From JALORV01 sp963791235 (GTDB lineage Bacteria; Pseudomonadota; Gammaproteobacteria; Burkholderiales; Burkholderiaceae_F), in contig CAWBRW010000030.1 of assembly GCA_963791235.1 (NCBI GenBank), positions 1 to 64,000 on the forward strand: 64,000 nucleotides of DNA, read 5' to 3'. A program made the position numbers and the translations under genes. Below are positions 51,519 through 60,908 of this stretch, piece after piece. Each line of letters starts with the position of its first letter. Positions within the stretch are counted from its first letter, which is position 1. The notes under the pieces are model-generated. The model ran no database searches. It saw only the letters and a program-made list of their open reading frames with translations, and was not told where the DNA came from.

Positions 51519-52332
51519 TCAAATCCAATAAGCCACGCGCCAACGGTAGCGCGCCATGAACGCCACCGTGCCAACGACGAGCACGAGTGTCATCGCCGAC
51601 GCCGCGAGCCACATCTCGGCCGGTGGCCACTGTTCATCATCGGCAAGCGAAGGATCTCGAGGAAGTAGTAGAAGGGATTGAACGTCAGCAAGTGTTCATT
51701 GCCCTGCAGCAGCTTGGGCGGCCAGATGACCGGCGTCACATAGAAAAACACCTGCACGAGGCTGCTCATGATGGGGGGAATGTCGCGGTACCTCGAGCAG
51801 AGGCTTCCAAGAAGGTATCCGAGGGCCAATGCCCCGATCGTCGTGATCAACAGGCCGGGAACGATCGCAAGCATCGAAAGGTTCCAGTTCGCTTCCATAT
51901 AGAGCAGGACCAGGACCACGATGACGAGGTTGTGCCCCAGCGAGATGAGGCTTCGCCAGACCATCCGGAAGACATGTATGCCGAGAGGAAGGTTGACTTG
52001 CCGGATGATCCCCTCGGCCACGAGATGAACACCGTGCCTGATTCGATGACCAGCGAGGAAATGAACATCCAGGCCACGAACCCGGTCGTGAGAAAGACGA
52101 GGTACTCGGCTGGGGGCACTTTGAAGATCTGCGTGTAAACCAGCGCCAGCGCCACGATTGACACGACAGCGCTGAGCGTGATCCAGAAGGGTCCGAGCAC
52201 GGAACGGCGGTATCTCTGCCGCACGTCCTGGTTTGCAAGCATCACCCATATGCGGTGAGAACGCATGGTGTCAGCCACATCCGCGAGCGCAGCTTTGAGG
52301 CCGCGCGCAGACGCTGAATCGAACTCAGGCAT
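51519..52332 (-). CDS. wzm: ABC transporter permease Wzm (two frame changes)
   Basis: About 271 residues with six membrane segments. It starts MPEFDSASARGLKAALADVA at ATG 52332. Features of ABC-2 polysaccharide permeases are seen: LANQDVRQRYRRSVLGPFWI, VFLTTGFVAWMFISSLVIES, GIIRQVNLPLGIHVFRMVWR, and the re-entrant region VQVFFYVTPVIWPPKLLQGN. Frame changes lie near 52020 and near 51615; past the second, FMARYRWRVAYWI ends at TGA 51519. With Wzt it would carry the finished lipid-linked polymer across the inner membrane. It overlaps the NeuD-like gene by 8 bases. Confidence 0.92.
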
Positions 52333-52969
52333 TTTGCGGTCGCATGATGCGAGCCGGTACGCCCCCGCATCGAGAGTTCGGTTCATCGATGTCGCAGACG
52401 ACCGTGGCGCCGGCTGCGACGAAGACATCGTCGGCGAGCCGTCTGCCTTCGATGATCGTGGACCCTGCGCCGACCCATACTCGGTCGCCCGTGATCACGT
52501 TGCCGCAAAGCGTCGAGTGGGGTGCGGCGTGCACGGCGCGTCCGAGAACACACTCGTGATCGATAGACGCGCCGGTGTTCACGATCCCGCAGTCGCCGAT
52601 CGCCGCTTCCACCTGAATGACGGCTCCCGCCATCACTACCGTCCCGGAACCGAGTCTTGCGGTTGGAGAGACCCATGCATGCGGGCTGACGACAGTGGCC
52701 AATTCAAAACCCATTGAGAGTGCATTGGCGGCAACGCGATCACGGATGGCGTTGTTGCCGATCGCCACTAGCGCGTGACGGACGCCCCGCGCGCGCCACT
52801 GTTCGGCTTGCTCCTCCGACTTCCACATCGACACCGACCAGGCGGGTCCAGCGGGACTGGCCCAGGCAGACGACCGGGCGGAAGGATGTGCCTATGCCAG
52901 GTTTCTATGACAACCTTGGCGTGACCGCCGGCGCCGAAGATCACCAGACTCGGTTGGCTGCTCGTCCAT
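52325..52969 (-). CDS. NeuD-family sugar O-/N-acyltransferase (frame changes at the N-terminus)
   Basis: About 214 residues. The N-terminal Rossmann-like part reads LVIFGAGGHAKVVIETW in one frame, from a probable ATG at 52969. The rest is a left-handed beta-helix with hexapeptide repeats: WVSPTARLGSGTVVMAGAVI, NTGASIDHECVLGRAVHAAP, GDRVWVGAGSTIIEGRRLAD and CGGVPARIMRPQNA. Frame changes lie near 52950 and near 52840-52900. It would acetylate a sugar; with a perosamine synthase nearby, N-acetylation of perosamine is possible, but unproven. It lies between manC and wzm. Confidence 0.82.
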
Positions 52970-52984
52970 CAAGGAGCGAAGGGC

Positions 52985-54418
52985 TCATGCCCTTCCGTAG
53001 TCATCGGCCAGTCGGACGATGTCGTCCTCTCCGAGGTACTCGCCGATCTGCACTTCGACCAGTTCAACCAGTTCGGTCGTGCGGTTGGCCAGCCGATGCT
53101 TCTCGCCCAGCGGAATGTAACGGTACTCGCCGGCTGCGAGTCAGATGTTCGTCATCGCCGATCTGAACTATAGCTTCTCCCGCTGACGACGACCCAGTGC
53201 TCGGCTCGCTTGTGGTGCAACTGCAGGGACAGCGACTGCCGGGATTGACCACGATCCGCTTGATCTTGAAGCCCGGCTTCTCCTCGATCGTCGTGTAGGA
53301 GCCCCACGGTCGATAGACCGTCACGTGCTCACGGGCTGAGACATGGCCCTGGCTCTTTAAGCGTGCCACGATGTCCTTCACCTGCTGCGCGGACTCCTTG
53401 TGAGCCACCAGCACGGCGTCGGGCGGTGTCGATCGACGACGAGATCGTCGACTCCACCGCTGCGACTAGTCGGTCCTCGGATCGAACATAGGTTCCCCGC
53501 GCATCAACCGAGTATCACGTTGCCCTCGGTCGGTTGCCCTGGGCGTCCGTCTCATGCGTCTGCGCAACTGCTTTCCAGCTGCCGATGTCGCTCCAGCCGA
53601 ACGCGCAGGGGATGACCGCGACGTTCTCCGCCTTCTCCATCACGGCGTAGTCGATCGATATGTCCGGCATCTCGCCGAACAGTGCAGCGTCGAACGTGAC
53701 CTGATCCGCGGGCCGGCAGGTTGCTGGCGTCGGCGACCTTCCTGGCCGCCGCGAGAACCTCGGGGGCATGAAGCTCGAGCGCTGTGGATAATTGCAGCGG
53801 CGGTGAAGCAGAACATGCCGCTGTTCCAAACGAACTGACCAAGACGCAAGTACTCCTTGGCCTTGTCGAGTGATGGCTTTTCCACGAAGCGAACGACCTC
53901 GTGCGATTTGGAGCCCGGGATGCTGGCGCCCCACTCGATATAACCGTAGCCAGTCTCCGGTCCGCTTGGCTTCGATGCCGAAGAGCACCAGTCGACCTTC
54001 CCGCTGGGCCAGTCGGGCTGCGTCTTCCACCGCGGCGGCAAACTCGGCCTGACGGTCGATCAGGTGATCAGCTGCCAGCACCAAAATGACAGTGTCGTCA
54101 CCAAACTGGGTTCGAGCCCACAGCGCGGCGAGTGCGATGGCTGGCGCGGTGTTTCGACCCACAGGCTCGAGGAGCATTGAGATCTGCTTGGCTCCCGACT
54201 CGTCCATCAATTCTTCTGCGGTCTTGTACGAGTACGCCATGTTGGTCACGACCGCGGCGTGGGACACGCCAGGAGAGCGCCCATGCCCGCTCCCAGGTCA
54301 ATTGCAGGAGGCTCTTGCCGCCGGCCAGCTTCATGAAGGGCTTCGGCATCGCCTCTCGTGAAACGGGCCATAGGCGGGTACCTGACCCGCCCGAAAGGAT
54401 CACAGGAAGTAGTTGCAT
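52985..54418 (-). CDS. manC: Mannose-1-phosphate guanylyltransferase/mannose-6-phosphate isomerase (many frame changes)
   Basis: A type II bifunctional enzyme of about 477 residues, the family length. It starts MQLLPVILSGGSGTRLWPVS at ATG 54418. Guanylyltransferase blocks: LLEPVGRNTAPAIALAALWA, VILVLAADHLI, VVRFVEKPSLDKAKEYL, FVWNSGMFCF, ISIDYAVMEKAENVAVIPCA and GWSDIGSWKAVA. The cupin isomerase domain has VTVYRPWGSYTTIEEKPGFK, IKRIVVNPGSR and, at the end, VEVQIGEYLGEDDIVRLADD. About six frame changes occur between 54300 and 53100. It makes GDP-mannose for gmd. It is first in the long minus-strand cluster and divergent from manB. Confidence 0.9.
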
Positions 54419-54650
54419 TTCTTGGTCTGCTCTTCGTGCCCTTGAAACCGAATAAGGGGAGTCGGCGAACAAGGGCGGAAACGCTGCATTGCAGCGCAAA
54501 GTAATAGTACCAGCGAGAGTGTGAGGGTAACTTTGGACGGTAGGGGACCGTTTCTGACGCCGCAGGACGTGTAGAGCGCAGACGCGGCATTAACGTAAAT
54601 GCAGTCGGCGGGCACGCAAGTAGACTTGGCCGAAAGAAAAACGCACGCAT
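54419..54650. promoter_or_regulatory. Divergent intergenic region between manC and manB
   Basis: This 232-base stretch separates the first gene of the minus-strand polysaccharide cluster from the plus-strand manB-pgi-galE-waaC-waaA group. It must hold promoters for both, and is less GC-rich than its flanks (for example GCAAAGTAATAGTACC). I could not pick out a convincing -35/-10 pair or operator on either strand. No JUMPstart-like element was recognised. Confidence 0.4.
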
Positions 54651-56036
54651 ATGACGGCAACAATCAATTCCTCGATCTTCAAAGCCTACGACATCCGCGG
54701 CGTCGTCGAGTCCGCTCTCACGCCGGACGCCGTACGCCTGATCGGGGCCGCGCTGGGCTCAGAGGCGGTTGAGCACAAAGTCACGGCGATCTGTGTCGGC
54801 CGCGATGGACGGCTTTCCGGCCCATTGCTGCGCGATGCGCTGGTCGCCGGGATCGTCTCGACCGGCACTGACGTGATCGATGTCGGCATGGTGCCTACCC
54901 CGGTGCTGTACTTCTCGACGGTGCAACTGGGCACCGGGACGGGCGTGGAAATCACCGGCAGCCACAACCCGCCCGAGTACAACGGCCTGAAGATGATGAT
55001 GGCCGGCACGACGTTGCACGGCGATGCGATCCAGGCGCTGCGCAGCCGCATCGAGAGTGGCGACTTGGTCCGCGCAGCGAAGGTGGGCGCGGAGCGCATG
55101 GCCGACGTGCTGCCCGCGTATCTCGAGCGCATTCGCACGACGGTGAAGCTGGCGCGTCCGATGAAGATCGCAATTGACTGCGGCAATGGCGTCGCAGGGC
55201 CGACGGCGGTGGCGGTGTTTCGCGGGCTCGGTTGCGACGTGGTGGAACTGTTCACCGACGTCGACGGCACGTTCCCCAACCACCATCCGGATCCCGCGCA
55301 TCCCGAAAATCTCGAGGACCTGATCCGCGCGCTGCGCGACACCGACGCCGAACTCGGCCTCGCGTTCGATGGCGACGGTGACCGGCTTGGCGTGGTCACG
55401 AAGGATGGCCAGATCATCTACCCCGATCGGCAGATCATGCTGTTCGCGCAGGACATCCTTGCGGCGAATCCGGGCGGCGAAATCATCTTCGATGTGAAGT
55501 GCACGCGGCGACTGGCGCCGTGGATCCGCGAGCGTGGTGGCCGCCCGACGATGTGGCGCACCGGCCATTCACTGATCAAGGCCAAGCTCAAGGAAACTGG
55601 CGCGCCATTTGCTGGGGAGATGAGCGGACATCTGTTCTTCAATGACCGCTGGCCCGGCTTCGACGACGGGCTGTATGCGGGTGCACGGTTGCTCGAGATT
55701 CTGTCGCGCTCGGCCGACCCGTCGGCAGTACTGAATGCGTTGCCGAGTGCGGTGTCGACACCCGAGCTCCACCTGCATACCGCCGAAGGCGAGAACTTTG
55801 CGTTGGTGGAACGACTGAAGACCGGGGCGAAGTTCGATGGGGTGGAGCAGGTGATCACGATCGACGGCGTCCGTGCCGAGTGGTCCGACGGCTTCGGTCT
55901 GGCTAGGCCGTCGAATACGACGCCGGTGGTCGTCCTGCGCTTCGAGGGTGACACCCCGGAGGCGCTGGCACGGATCCAGGCTGCATTTCGCCATGCGATC
56001 CTCGCGGTCGCGCCCGGGGTACGCCTCCCGTTCTAG
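54651..56036 (+). CDS. manB: Phosphomannomutase/phosphoglucomutase
   Basis: An intact 461-residue alpha-D-phosphohexomutase. The phosphoserine loop is VEITGSHNPPEYNGLKMMMA, the metal site is LAFDGDGDRLGVVTKDG, and the sugar-binding loop is FAGEMSGHLFFNDRW. The C-terminal phosphate site is RPSNTTPVVVLRFEG. It interconverts mannose-6-phosphate and mannose-1-phosphate, feeding ManC, and probably the glucose pair for GalU, as AlgC does. It is followed 36 bases later by pgi. Confidence 0.95.
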   Translation: MTATINSSIFKAYDIRGVVESALTPDAVRLIGAALGSEAVEHKVTAICVGRDGRLSGPLLRDALVAGIVSTGTDVIDVGMVPTPVLYFSTVQLGTGTGVEITGSHNPPEYNGLKMMMAGTTLHGDAIQALRSRIESGDLVRAAKVGAERMADVLPAYLERIRTTVKLARPMKIAIDCGNGVAGPTAVAVFRGLGCDVVELFTDVDGTFPNHHPDPAHPENLEDLIRALRDTDAELGLAFDGDGDRLGVVTKDGQIIYPDRQIMLFAQDILAANPGGEIIFDVKCTRRLAPWIRERGGRPTMWRTGHSLIKAKLKETGAPFAGEMSGHLFFNDRWPGFDDGLYAGARLLEILSRSADPSAVLNALPSAVSTPELHLHTAEGENFALVERLKTGAKFDGVEQVITIDGVRAEWSDGFGLARPSNTTPVVVLRFEGDTPEALARIQAAFRHAILAVAPGVRLPF

Positions 56037-56072
56037 GCGGCGCCTTCCAGCGTCAGTTCCACTTCCAAAGGC

Positions 56073-57546
56073 ATGGCCGCATCGCTGAATGAAACCGAGG
56101 TAGTACTGGCCGCCTTACTGGGGCGACGCGGCGCTTCGGCCGCTCCCCTGCTGCGCGATGTGGTGAAAGGCACGACGCCGCTCGCCGCGTGCGGCATCAC
56201 GCTTGATTTCTCCCGACAGCGTCTCGACGCCGAGGCGCTGCAGCTGCTTCGGCGCCTGGCAGCGGATCGTGATGTGATCGGCGCGCACCGGGCGATGGTG
56301 CGAGGGGAGGTCGTAAACGCAAGCGAGCAGCGGCCGGCATTGCATACGGCATTGCGTTCGCCGGCCGATTCGGATCTGGCGGGGCCACCGGCCGTACGGC
56401 ACGCCGTACACGCGGAGCTTGACCGCATACGTGCCTTTGCGGAGCGGGTCCGCTCTGGGGCGTGGCGGGGTGCGGGTGGACAGGCTATTACCGACGTCAT
56501 CAACATCGGCATCGGCGGCAGCGACAGCGGTCCGCGACTGCTGTGCGATGCGCTGGCCGAGCTGGCCGACGGACCGCGCGTGCACTTCCTCAGCAATGTC
56601 GACGGTCATCGCGTCGCGCGCCTGTTGCCGCGGCTCGATCCGGCGACGACGCTGGCGGTCGTCTCGAGCAAGAGTTTCTCGACGCGCGAGACGCTGCTCA
56701 ACGCCGAAGCCGTCCGTGCGTGGTTGGCCAAGGCTGGCATCAACGACGCGGCGCTCGCGCAGCACATGGTGGTGGTTTCCGCGAAGCCCGGCGCGGCCTT
56801 GACTCTCGGCGTGCCGGATGCCAACCAGTTCCGTCTCTGGGACTGGGTCGGCGGTCGTTTTTCGGTGTGGAGCGCGATCGGGCTGCCGGCGCTGCTGGCG
56901 CTCGGACCGGCGCGATTCGACGAATTCCTGGCCGGCGGGCACGCGATGGATCGCCACGCACTCGATTCGCCTCTCGAGGCCAATCTTCCGGCGACACTGG
57001 CACTGCTGGCATTCTGGAACATCGAGGTGTTGCAGACCACGAGCGAGTGCCTGCTGCCGTATGACGATCGCCTGCGCGGCATGGTGACCTGGTTGCAGCA
57101 ACTCGAAATGGAAAGCCTGGGCAAGAGCCGCGCCGCGGACGGCGAGTGGGTGGCCCTGCCGACGATCCAGCCGGTGTGGGGCGGTGTCGGCACCGATGCG
57201 CAGCACACGTTCTTCCAGGCGCTGCGGCAGGGGACGCTTGCGCACGGCGATCGACATCGTGCTCGTTGAACGCCCGCAGCATGAGTATGCGGAGCACCAT
57301 CGCGTGCTGCTGGCCAACGCGCGGGCGCAGGCGGAAGCCCTGGTCCTGCATGACCCGGACTCACAGGCAGTGAATGCGGTCAGCGTGCTGGAGCTGCGCG
57401 ACCTGTCCCCGGCAACGCTGGGCGCCCTGATGGCACTTTACGAGCACAAGACGACGATGCTGGCGACACTGTTCGGCCTGAATGCCTTCGACCAGCCGGG
57501 CGTGGAGCTGGGCAAGAAGCTGGCACACCAGCAGGAGCAGGGATGA
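56073..57546 (+). CDS. pgi: Glucose-6-phosphate isomerase (one frame change)
   Basis: Interconverts glucose-6-phosphate and fructose-6-phosphate, here a link to mannose-6-phosphate supply. Motifs are VINIGIGGSDSGPRLLCDAL, VVSSKSFSTRETLLNAEAVR, WDWVGGRFSVWSAIGLPALL and TIQPVWGGVGTDAQHTFFQA, with the active-site GTDAQHT. Near 57240 the frame changes; past it DIVLVERPQHEYAEHHRVLL and GLNAFDQPGVELGKKLAHQQ complete the protein at 57546. About 490 residues, rather shorter than the 550 of E. coli. The stop overlaps the galE start (ATGA). Confidence 0.94.
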
Positions 57547-58566
57547 CACATACGCCTGCGGTGCTGGCCACCGGCGGCGCCGGCTACATCGGCTCGCACA
57601 CGATGGTCGAGTTGCTGGCGGCAGGCTTTGACGTCATCTGCCTCGACAACTTCAGCAACAGCTCGCCCGAGGCGGTCAAGCGCGTGGAGAAGATCGCGGG
57701 CAAACGCGTGACGCTGGTGAACGGCGACGTCCGCGACCGCGAAGTGCTGGGGCGCGTGTTCCACCGTCCGATCGACGCGGTCGTGCACTTCGCGGCGCTG
57801 AAGGCGGTGGGCGAGTCGGTCGCGCAGCCCGTCGAGTACTACGACAACAACGTCGGCGGAACGCTGGCGCTGCTCGAAGCGATGGACCGCAAGGGCGTGA
57901 ATCGGATCGTCTTCAGTTCGTCGGCCACGGTCTATGGGGTGCCCGAAAGCCTGCCGCTTACGGAGATCGGCGCCGATCCGCCCGGTCAACCCCTATGGGC
58001 AGACGAAGGCGATGGTCGAGCAGATCCTGCGCGACTGGTGCAGCGCCGATGCGGACCGCGGCGCCATTTCGCTGCGCTACTTCAATCCGATCGGTGCGCA
58101 CCCGAGCGGCACGATCGGCGAGGACCCGCAGGACATACCAAACAACCTGTTCCCGTTCATTTCACAGGTGGCGATCGGCAAGCGCGAACGCCTCAATGTG
58201 TGGGGCGGCGACTGGCCGACGGCGGACGGCACCGGCGTGCGCGATTACCTGCACGTCGTCGACCTCGCGCTCGGGCACGTCGCGGGCATCGCCTACGCCC
58301 GGTCACATACGGGCTTCACTCCCATCAACCTCGGCACTGGCCGCGGCACCAGCGTGCTCGAAATGGTGCATGCGTTCGCGCGGGCTTCGGGGAGAGCCGT
58401 TCCCTACACGCTGGCGCCACGCCGCGAGGGCGACGTGGCCGCCTGCTGGGCCGATGCAACGCTGGCGCGCACGCTGCTGGGCTGGCAGGCCACGCGCACC
58501 GTCGAAGAAGCCTGTGCCGACGGCTGGCGCTGGCAGAGCAGCAACCCCAACGGCTATCGGCACTGA
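57543..58566 (+). CDS. galE: UDP-glucose 4-epimerase (one frame change)
   Basis: About 340 residues, NAD-dependent SDR epimerase giving UDP-galactose. The cofactor motif is ATGGAGYIGSHTMVELLAAG, the catalytic Ser is in IVFSSSATVYGVPESLPLTE and the catalytic Tyr/Lys in VNPYGQTKAMVEQILRDW. ISLRYFNPIGAHPSGTIGED and VRDYLHVVDLALGHV are typical. A frame change lies near 57980, an extra C in CCGCCCGG. Unrepaired, the first frame runs on through the whole of waaC to 59588 as a false fusion. waaC starts 62 bases after the stop. Confidence 0.94.
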
Positions 58567-58628
58567 GCGCAGCACCTCCGCGCGTGGGCCCAGGCGATCA
58601 CCGCCGGCCTGCGGCACAATCCGGCTCC

Positions 58629-59588
58629 GTGCGCATCCTCATCGTCAAGACGTCGTCCATGGGCGATGTCGTGCATGCGTTGCCCCTCGTGACCGACCTT
58701 GCGGCTCATGTGACCGGCGCGCAGATCGACTGGCTGGTGGAGGAGAGCTTCGCCGCCATTCCGTCGATGAGCCGTCACGTGCACCGGGTGCACCGGGTGG
58801 CGTTGCGTCGCTGGCGCCATGCGCTGCTGAACGCGAGCAGCTGGCGCGAGATGACGGGGGTCCGTGCGGAACTGAGGGTGGCCCGCTACGACTGGGTTCT
58901 CGACGTTCAGGGCCTGCTGAAGAGCGCCTGGATGGCGCGCTGGACGGGTTCGCGCATCGCCGGTCCGTCCTCCGACTCCGCACGCGAGCGCATTGCATCG
59001 ATGCTGTATTCACAGCGTGTCGACGTGTCGCGTGATCTGCATGCGGTCGAACGCTGCCGGCGCATAGGTGCAGCGGTGTTCGGATATGCGATCGACGATC
59101 GTCCCCGTTTTGACCTGTCGGTATCGGCGCGCAGTGCAGTCCCGCTGGATGCGCCCTATGCGGTGCTGCTCACCAATGCCAGCCGCGCGACCAAGCTCTG
59201 GCCGGAGGAGCGCTGGATTGCGCTTGAAGCCTCCCTGGCCGAGCGCGGGCTGATGAGCGCGTTGTTCTGGTCGACACCGGAGGAAGAAATCCGGGCTGCG
59301 CGTTTGGTGAAGGGCATGCGGCGCGCGGTGGTGGCACCGCGCTCGCCGATCGACTCGATCGCTGCTGCGCTCGTGGCGGCCCAGGTGGTCGTAGGTCTGG
59401 ATACCGGGCTCACGCATCTTGCCGCGGCGCTCGGTTGCCCCACGGTCGGCATCTACTGCGATTACGACCCGCGCTTGGTTGGGCTGATCGGCGATGGGCC
59501 GGTGAAGAGCCTCGGCGGGGTCGCGGACACCCCGTCCCTGGACGCCGTGAGCGCGGCCACGGCGGCGGTCATGAGTGCCTCGCGATGA
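58629..59588 (+). CDS. waaC: Lipopolysaccharide heptosyltransferase I
   Basis: A 319-residue GT9 enzyme adding the first L,D-heptose to Kdo2-lipid A, using the ADP-heptose made by the hld genes of this window. Motifs are VRILIVKTSSMGDVVHALPL, IDWLVEESFAAIPSMSRHV, YAVLLTNASRATKLWPEERW and VVVGLDTGLTHLAAALGCPT. The start is GTG 58629. The frame is open upstream into galE only because of the shift there. The stop overlaps the waaA start (ATGA). Confidence 0.93.
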   Translation: MRILIVKTSSMGDVVHALPLVTDLAAHVTGAQIDWLVEESFAAIPSMSRHVHRVHRVALRRWRHALLNASSWREMTGVRAELRVARYDWVLDVQGLLKSAWMARWTGSRIAGPSSDSARERIASMLYSQRVDVSRDLHAVERCRRIGAAVFGYAIDDRPRFDLSVSARSAVPLDAPYAVLLTNASRATKLWPEERWIALEASLAERGLMSALFWSTPEEEIRAARLVKGMRRAVVAPRSPIDSIAAALVAAQVVVGLDTGLTHLAAALGCPTVGIYCDYDPRLVGLIGDGPVKSLGGVADTPSLDAVSAATAAVMSASR

Positions 59589-60908
59589 GCGTCGTGCGCG
59601 CGGGCTATACGGCCCTGGTGTGGATCGCGATGCCTCTGGCCGCGCTGTACCTGCTGTGGCGTTCGCGTCGGCAACCCGACTATCGGGCGCATTGGGGCGA
59701 GCGCTTCGGGTGGGCGAGTTATCGGCGCGACGTCGGCGAGCGTCCGTCCGATCTGGGTCCACGCCGTCTCCGTGGGCGAAACCCGTGCCGCCGCGCCGCT
59801 GATCGCCGCGCTGGCCGAGCGTTATCCGGAGCATCACTTCCTGCTGACGCACATGACGCCTACGGGCCGCGCGACCGGGACCGAACTGGCCGCGCGCTGG
59901 CCGGGACGCATCGTGCAGGTCTACTTGCCGTATGACCTGCCGTTCGCGGTGCGGCGTTTCCTGAAAGTGCAGGCGCCGGTCGATAGGCATCGGCATGGAG
60001 ACCGAGACGTGGCCCAATCTGCTGGCCGAAGCGAATCGTGCGCAGGTACCGATGGTGCTCGTCAACGCGCGACTGTCAGAGAAATCGCGCGCCAAGGCCC
60101 GTTGGATGGCCTCGTTGATCCGCGAAACCGCGGACCGCTTTCACTCGTGCTTGCGCAAACCGAAGCCGACGCGACCCGCATGCGCGAGATCCGCAGCGGC
60201 GAGGTCGAGGTCGTCGGCAACCTGAAGTTTGATTACACGCCGGATGCCGCTCTGGTGGAGCGGGGACGCGCCTGGCAGCGCGCGCTGGGCGACTGCCCGG
60301 TGCTGCTCTTCGCCAGCACGCGCGAAGGCGAGGAGGAACTGCTGCTGAACGCGCTGGCGGAACACGAGTCGTTCCTGCGCGGGCAGTTCGTCGCGCTGGT
60401 CGTGCCGCGGCATCCGCAGCGCTTCGACGACGTGGCACGCCTGATCGCGGCGCGTGGCTGGCCGCTGGTGCGCCGCTCCGCGACGGCCGAATGGAGCGTC
60501 GAAGGCGTCACCGACCGGACCGTCGTGCTCGGTGATTCGATGGGCGAGATGGCGATGTACTACGCATCGTGCGACGTCGCCTGCATCGGCGGCAGCCTGT
60601 TGCCGCTCGGAGGACAGAACCTGATCGAAGCCTGTGCCGTCGGCGTGCCGGTCGTTGTCGGCCCGCACACCTTCAACTTCGCACAGGCCACGGAGGACGC
60701 GGTGGCCTCGGGGGCGGCGGAACGGGTCGGCGATGCCCGTGCCGCAATCCAGGCGATGATGGCCATCGCCGTTGATTCCACCCGCCGCAAGTCGATGGCG
60801 CAGTCGGCGCTGCGGTTTGCGAGTCAGCACCGCGGCGCCACTTCGCGCACCGTCGAGCGGATTGCGCCGCTGATTGATGCGGCGCGAGTTCGGGGCGCGG
60901 CCCGCTAG
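59585..60908 (+). CDS. waaA: 3-deoxy-D-manno-octulosonic acid transferase (frame changes)
   Basis: Adds Kdo residues to lipid IVA at the inner membrane. An N-terminal anchor, MSVVRAGYTALVWIAMPLAA, is followed by WVHAVSVGETRAAAPLIAAL, HHFLLTHMTPTGRATGTELA, GIGMETETWPNLLAEANRAQ and VPMVLVNARLSEKSRAKARW. The donor half reads VVGNLKFDYTPDAALVERGR, LLFASTREGEEELLLNALAE, GGSLLPLGGQNLIEACAVGV and VVVGPHTFNFAQATEDAVAS. Frame changes lie near 59760, 59985 and 60145. The length is about 440 residues. The stop shares the palindrome CTAG with the tolC stop on the other strand. Confidence 0.93.

Noticed and set aside
57543..59588. 681-residue GalE-WaaC fusion protein
   Set aside because: The GalE catalytic half continues in another frame to 58566, and WaaC has its own GTG start; the fusion is an artefact of one extra C.
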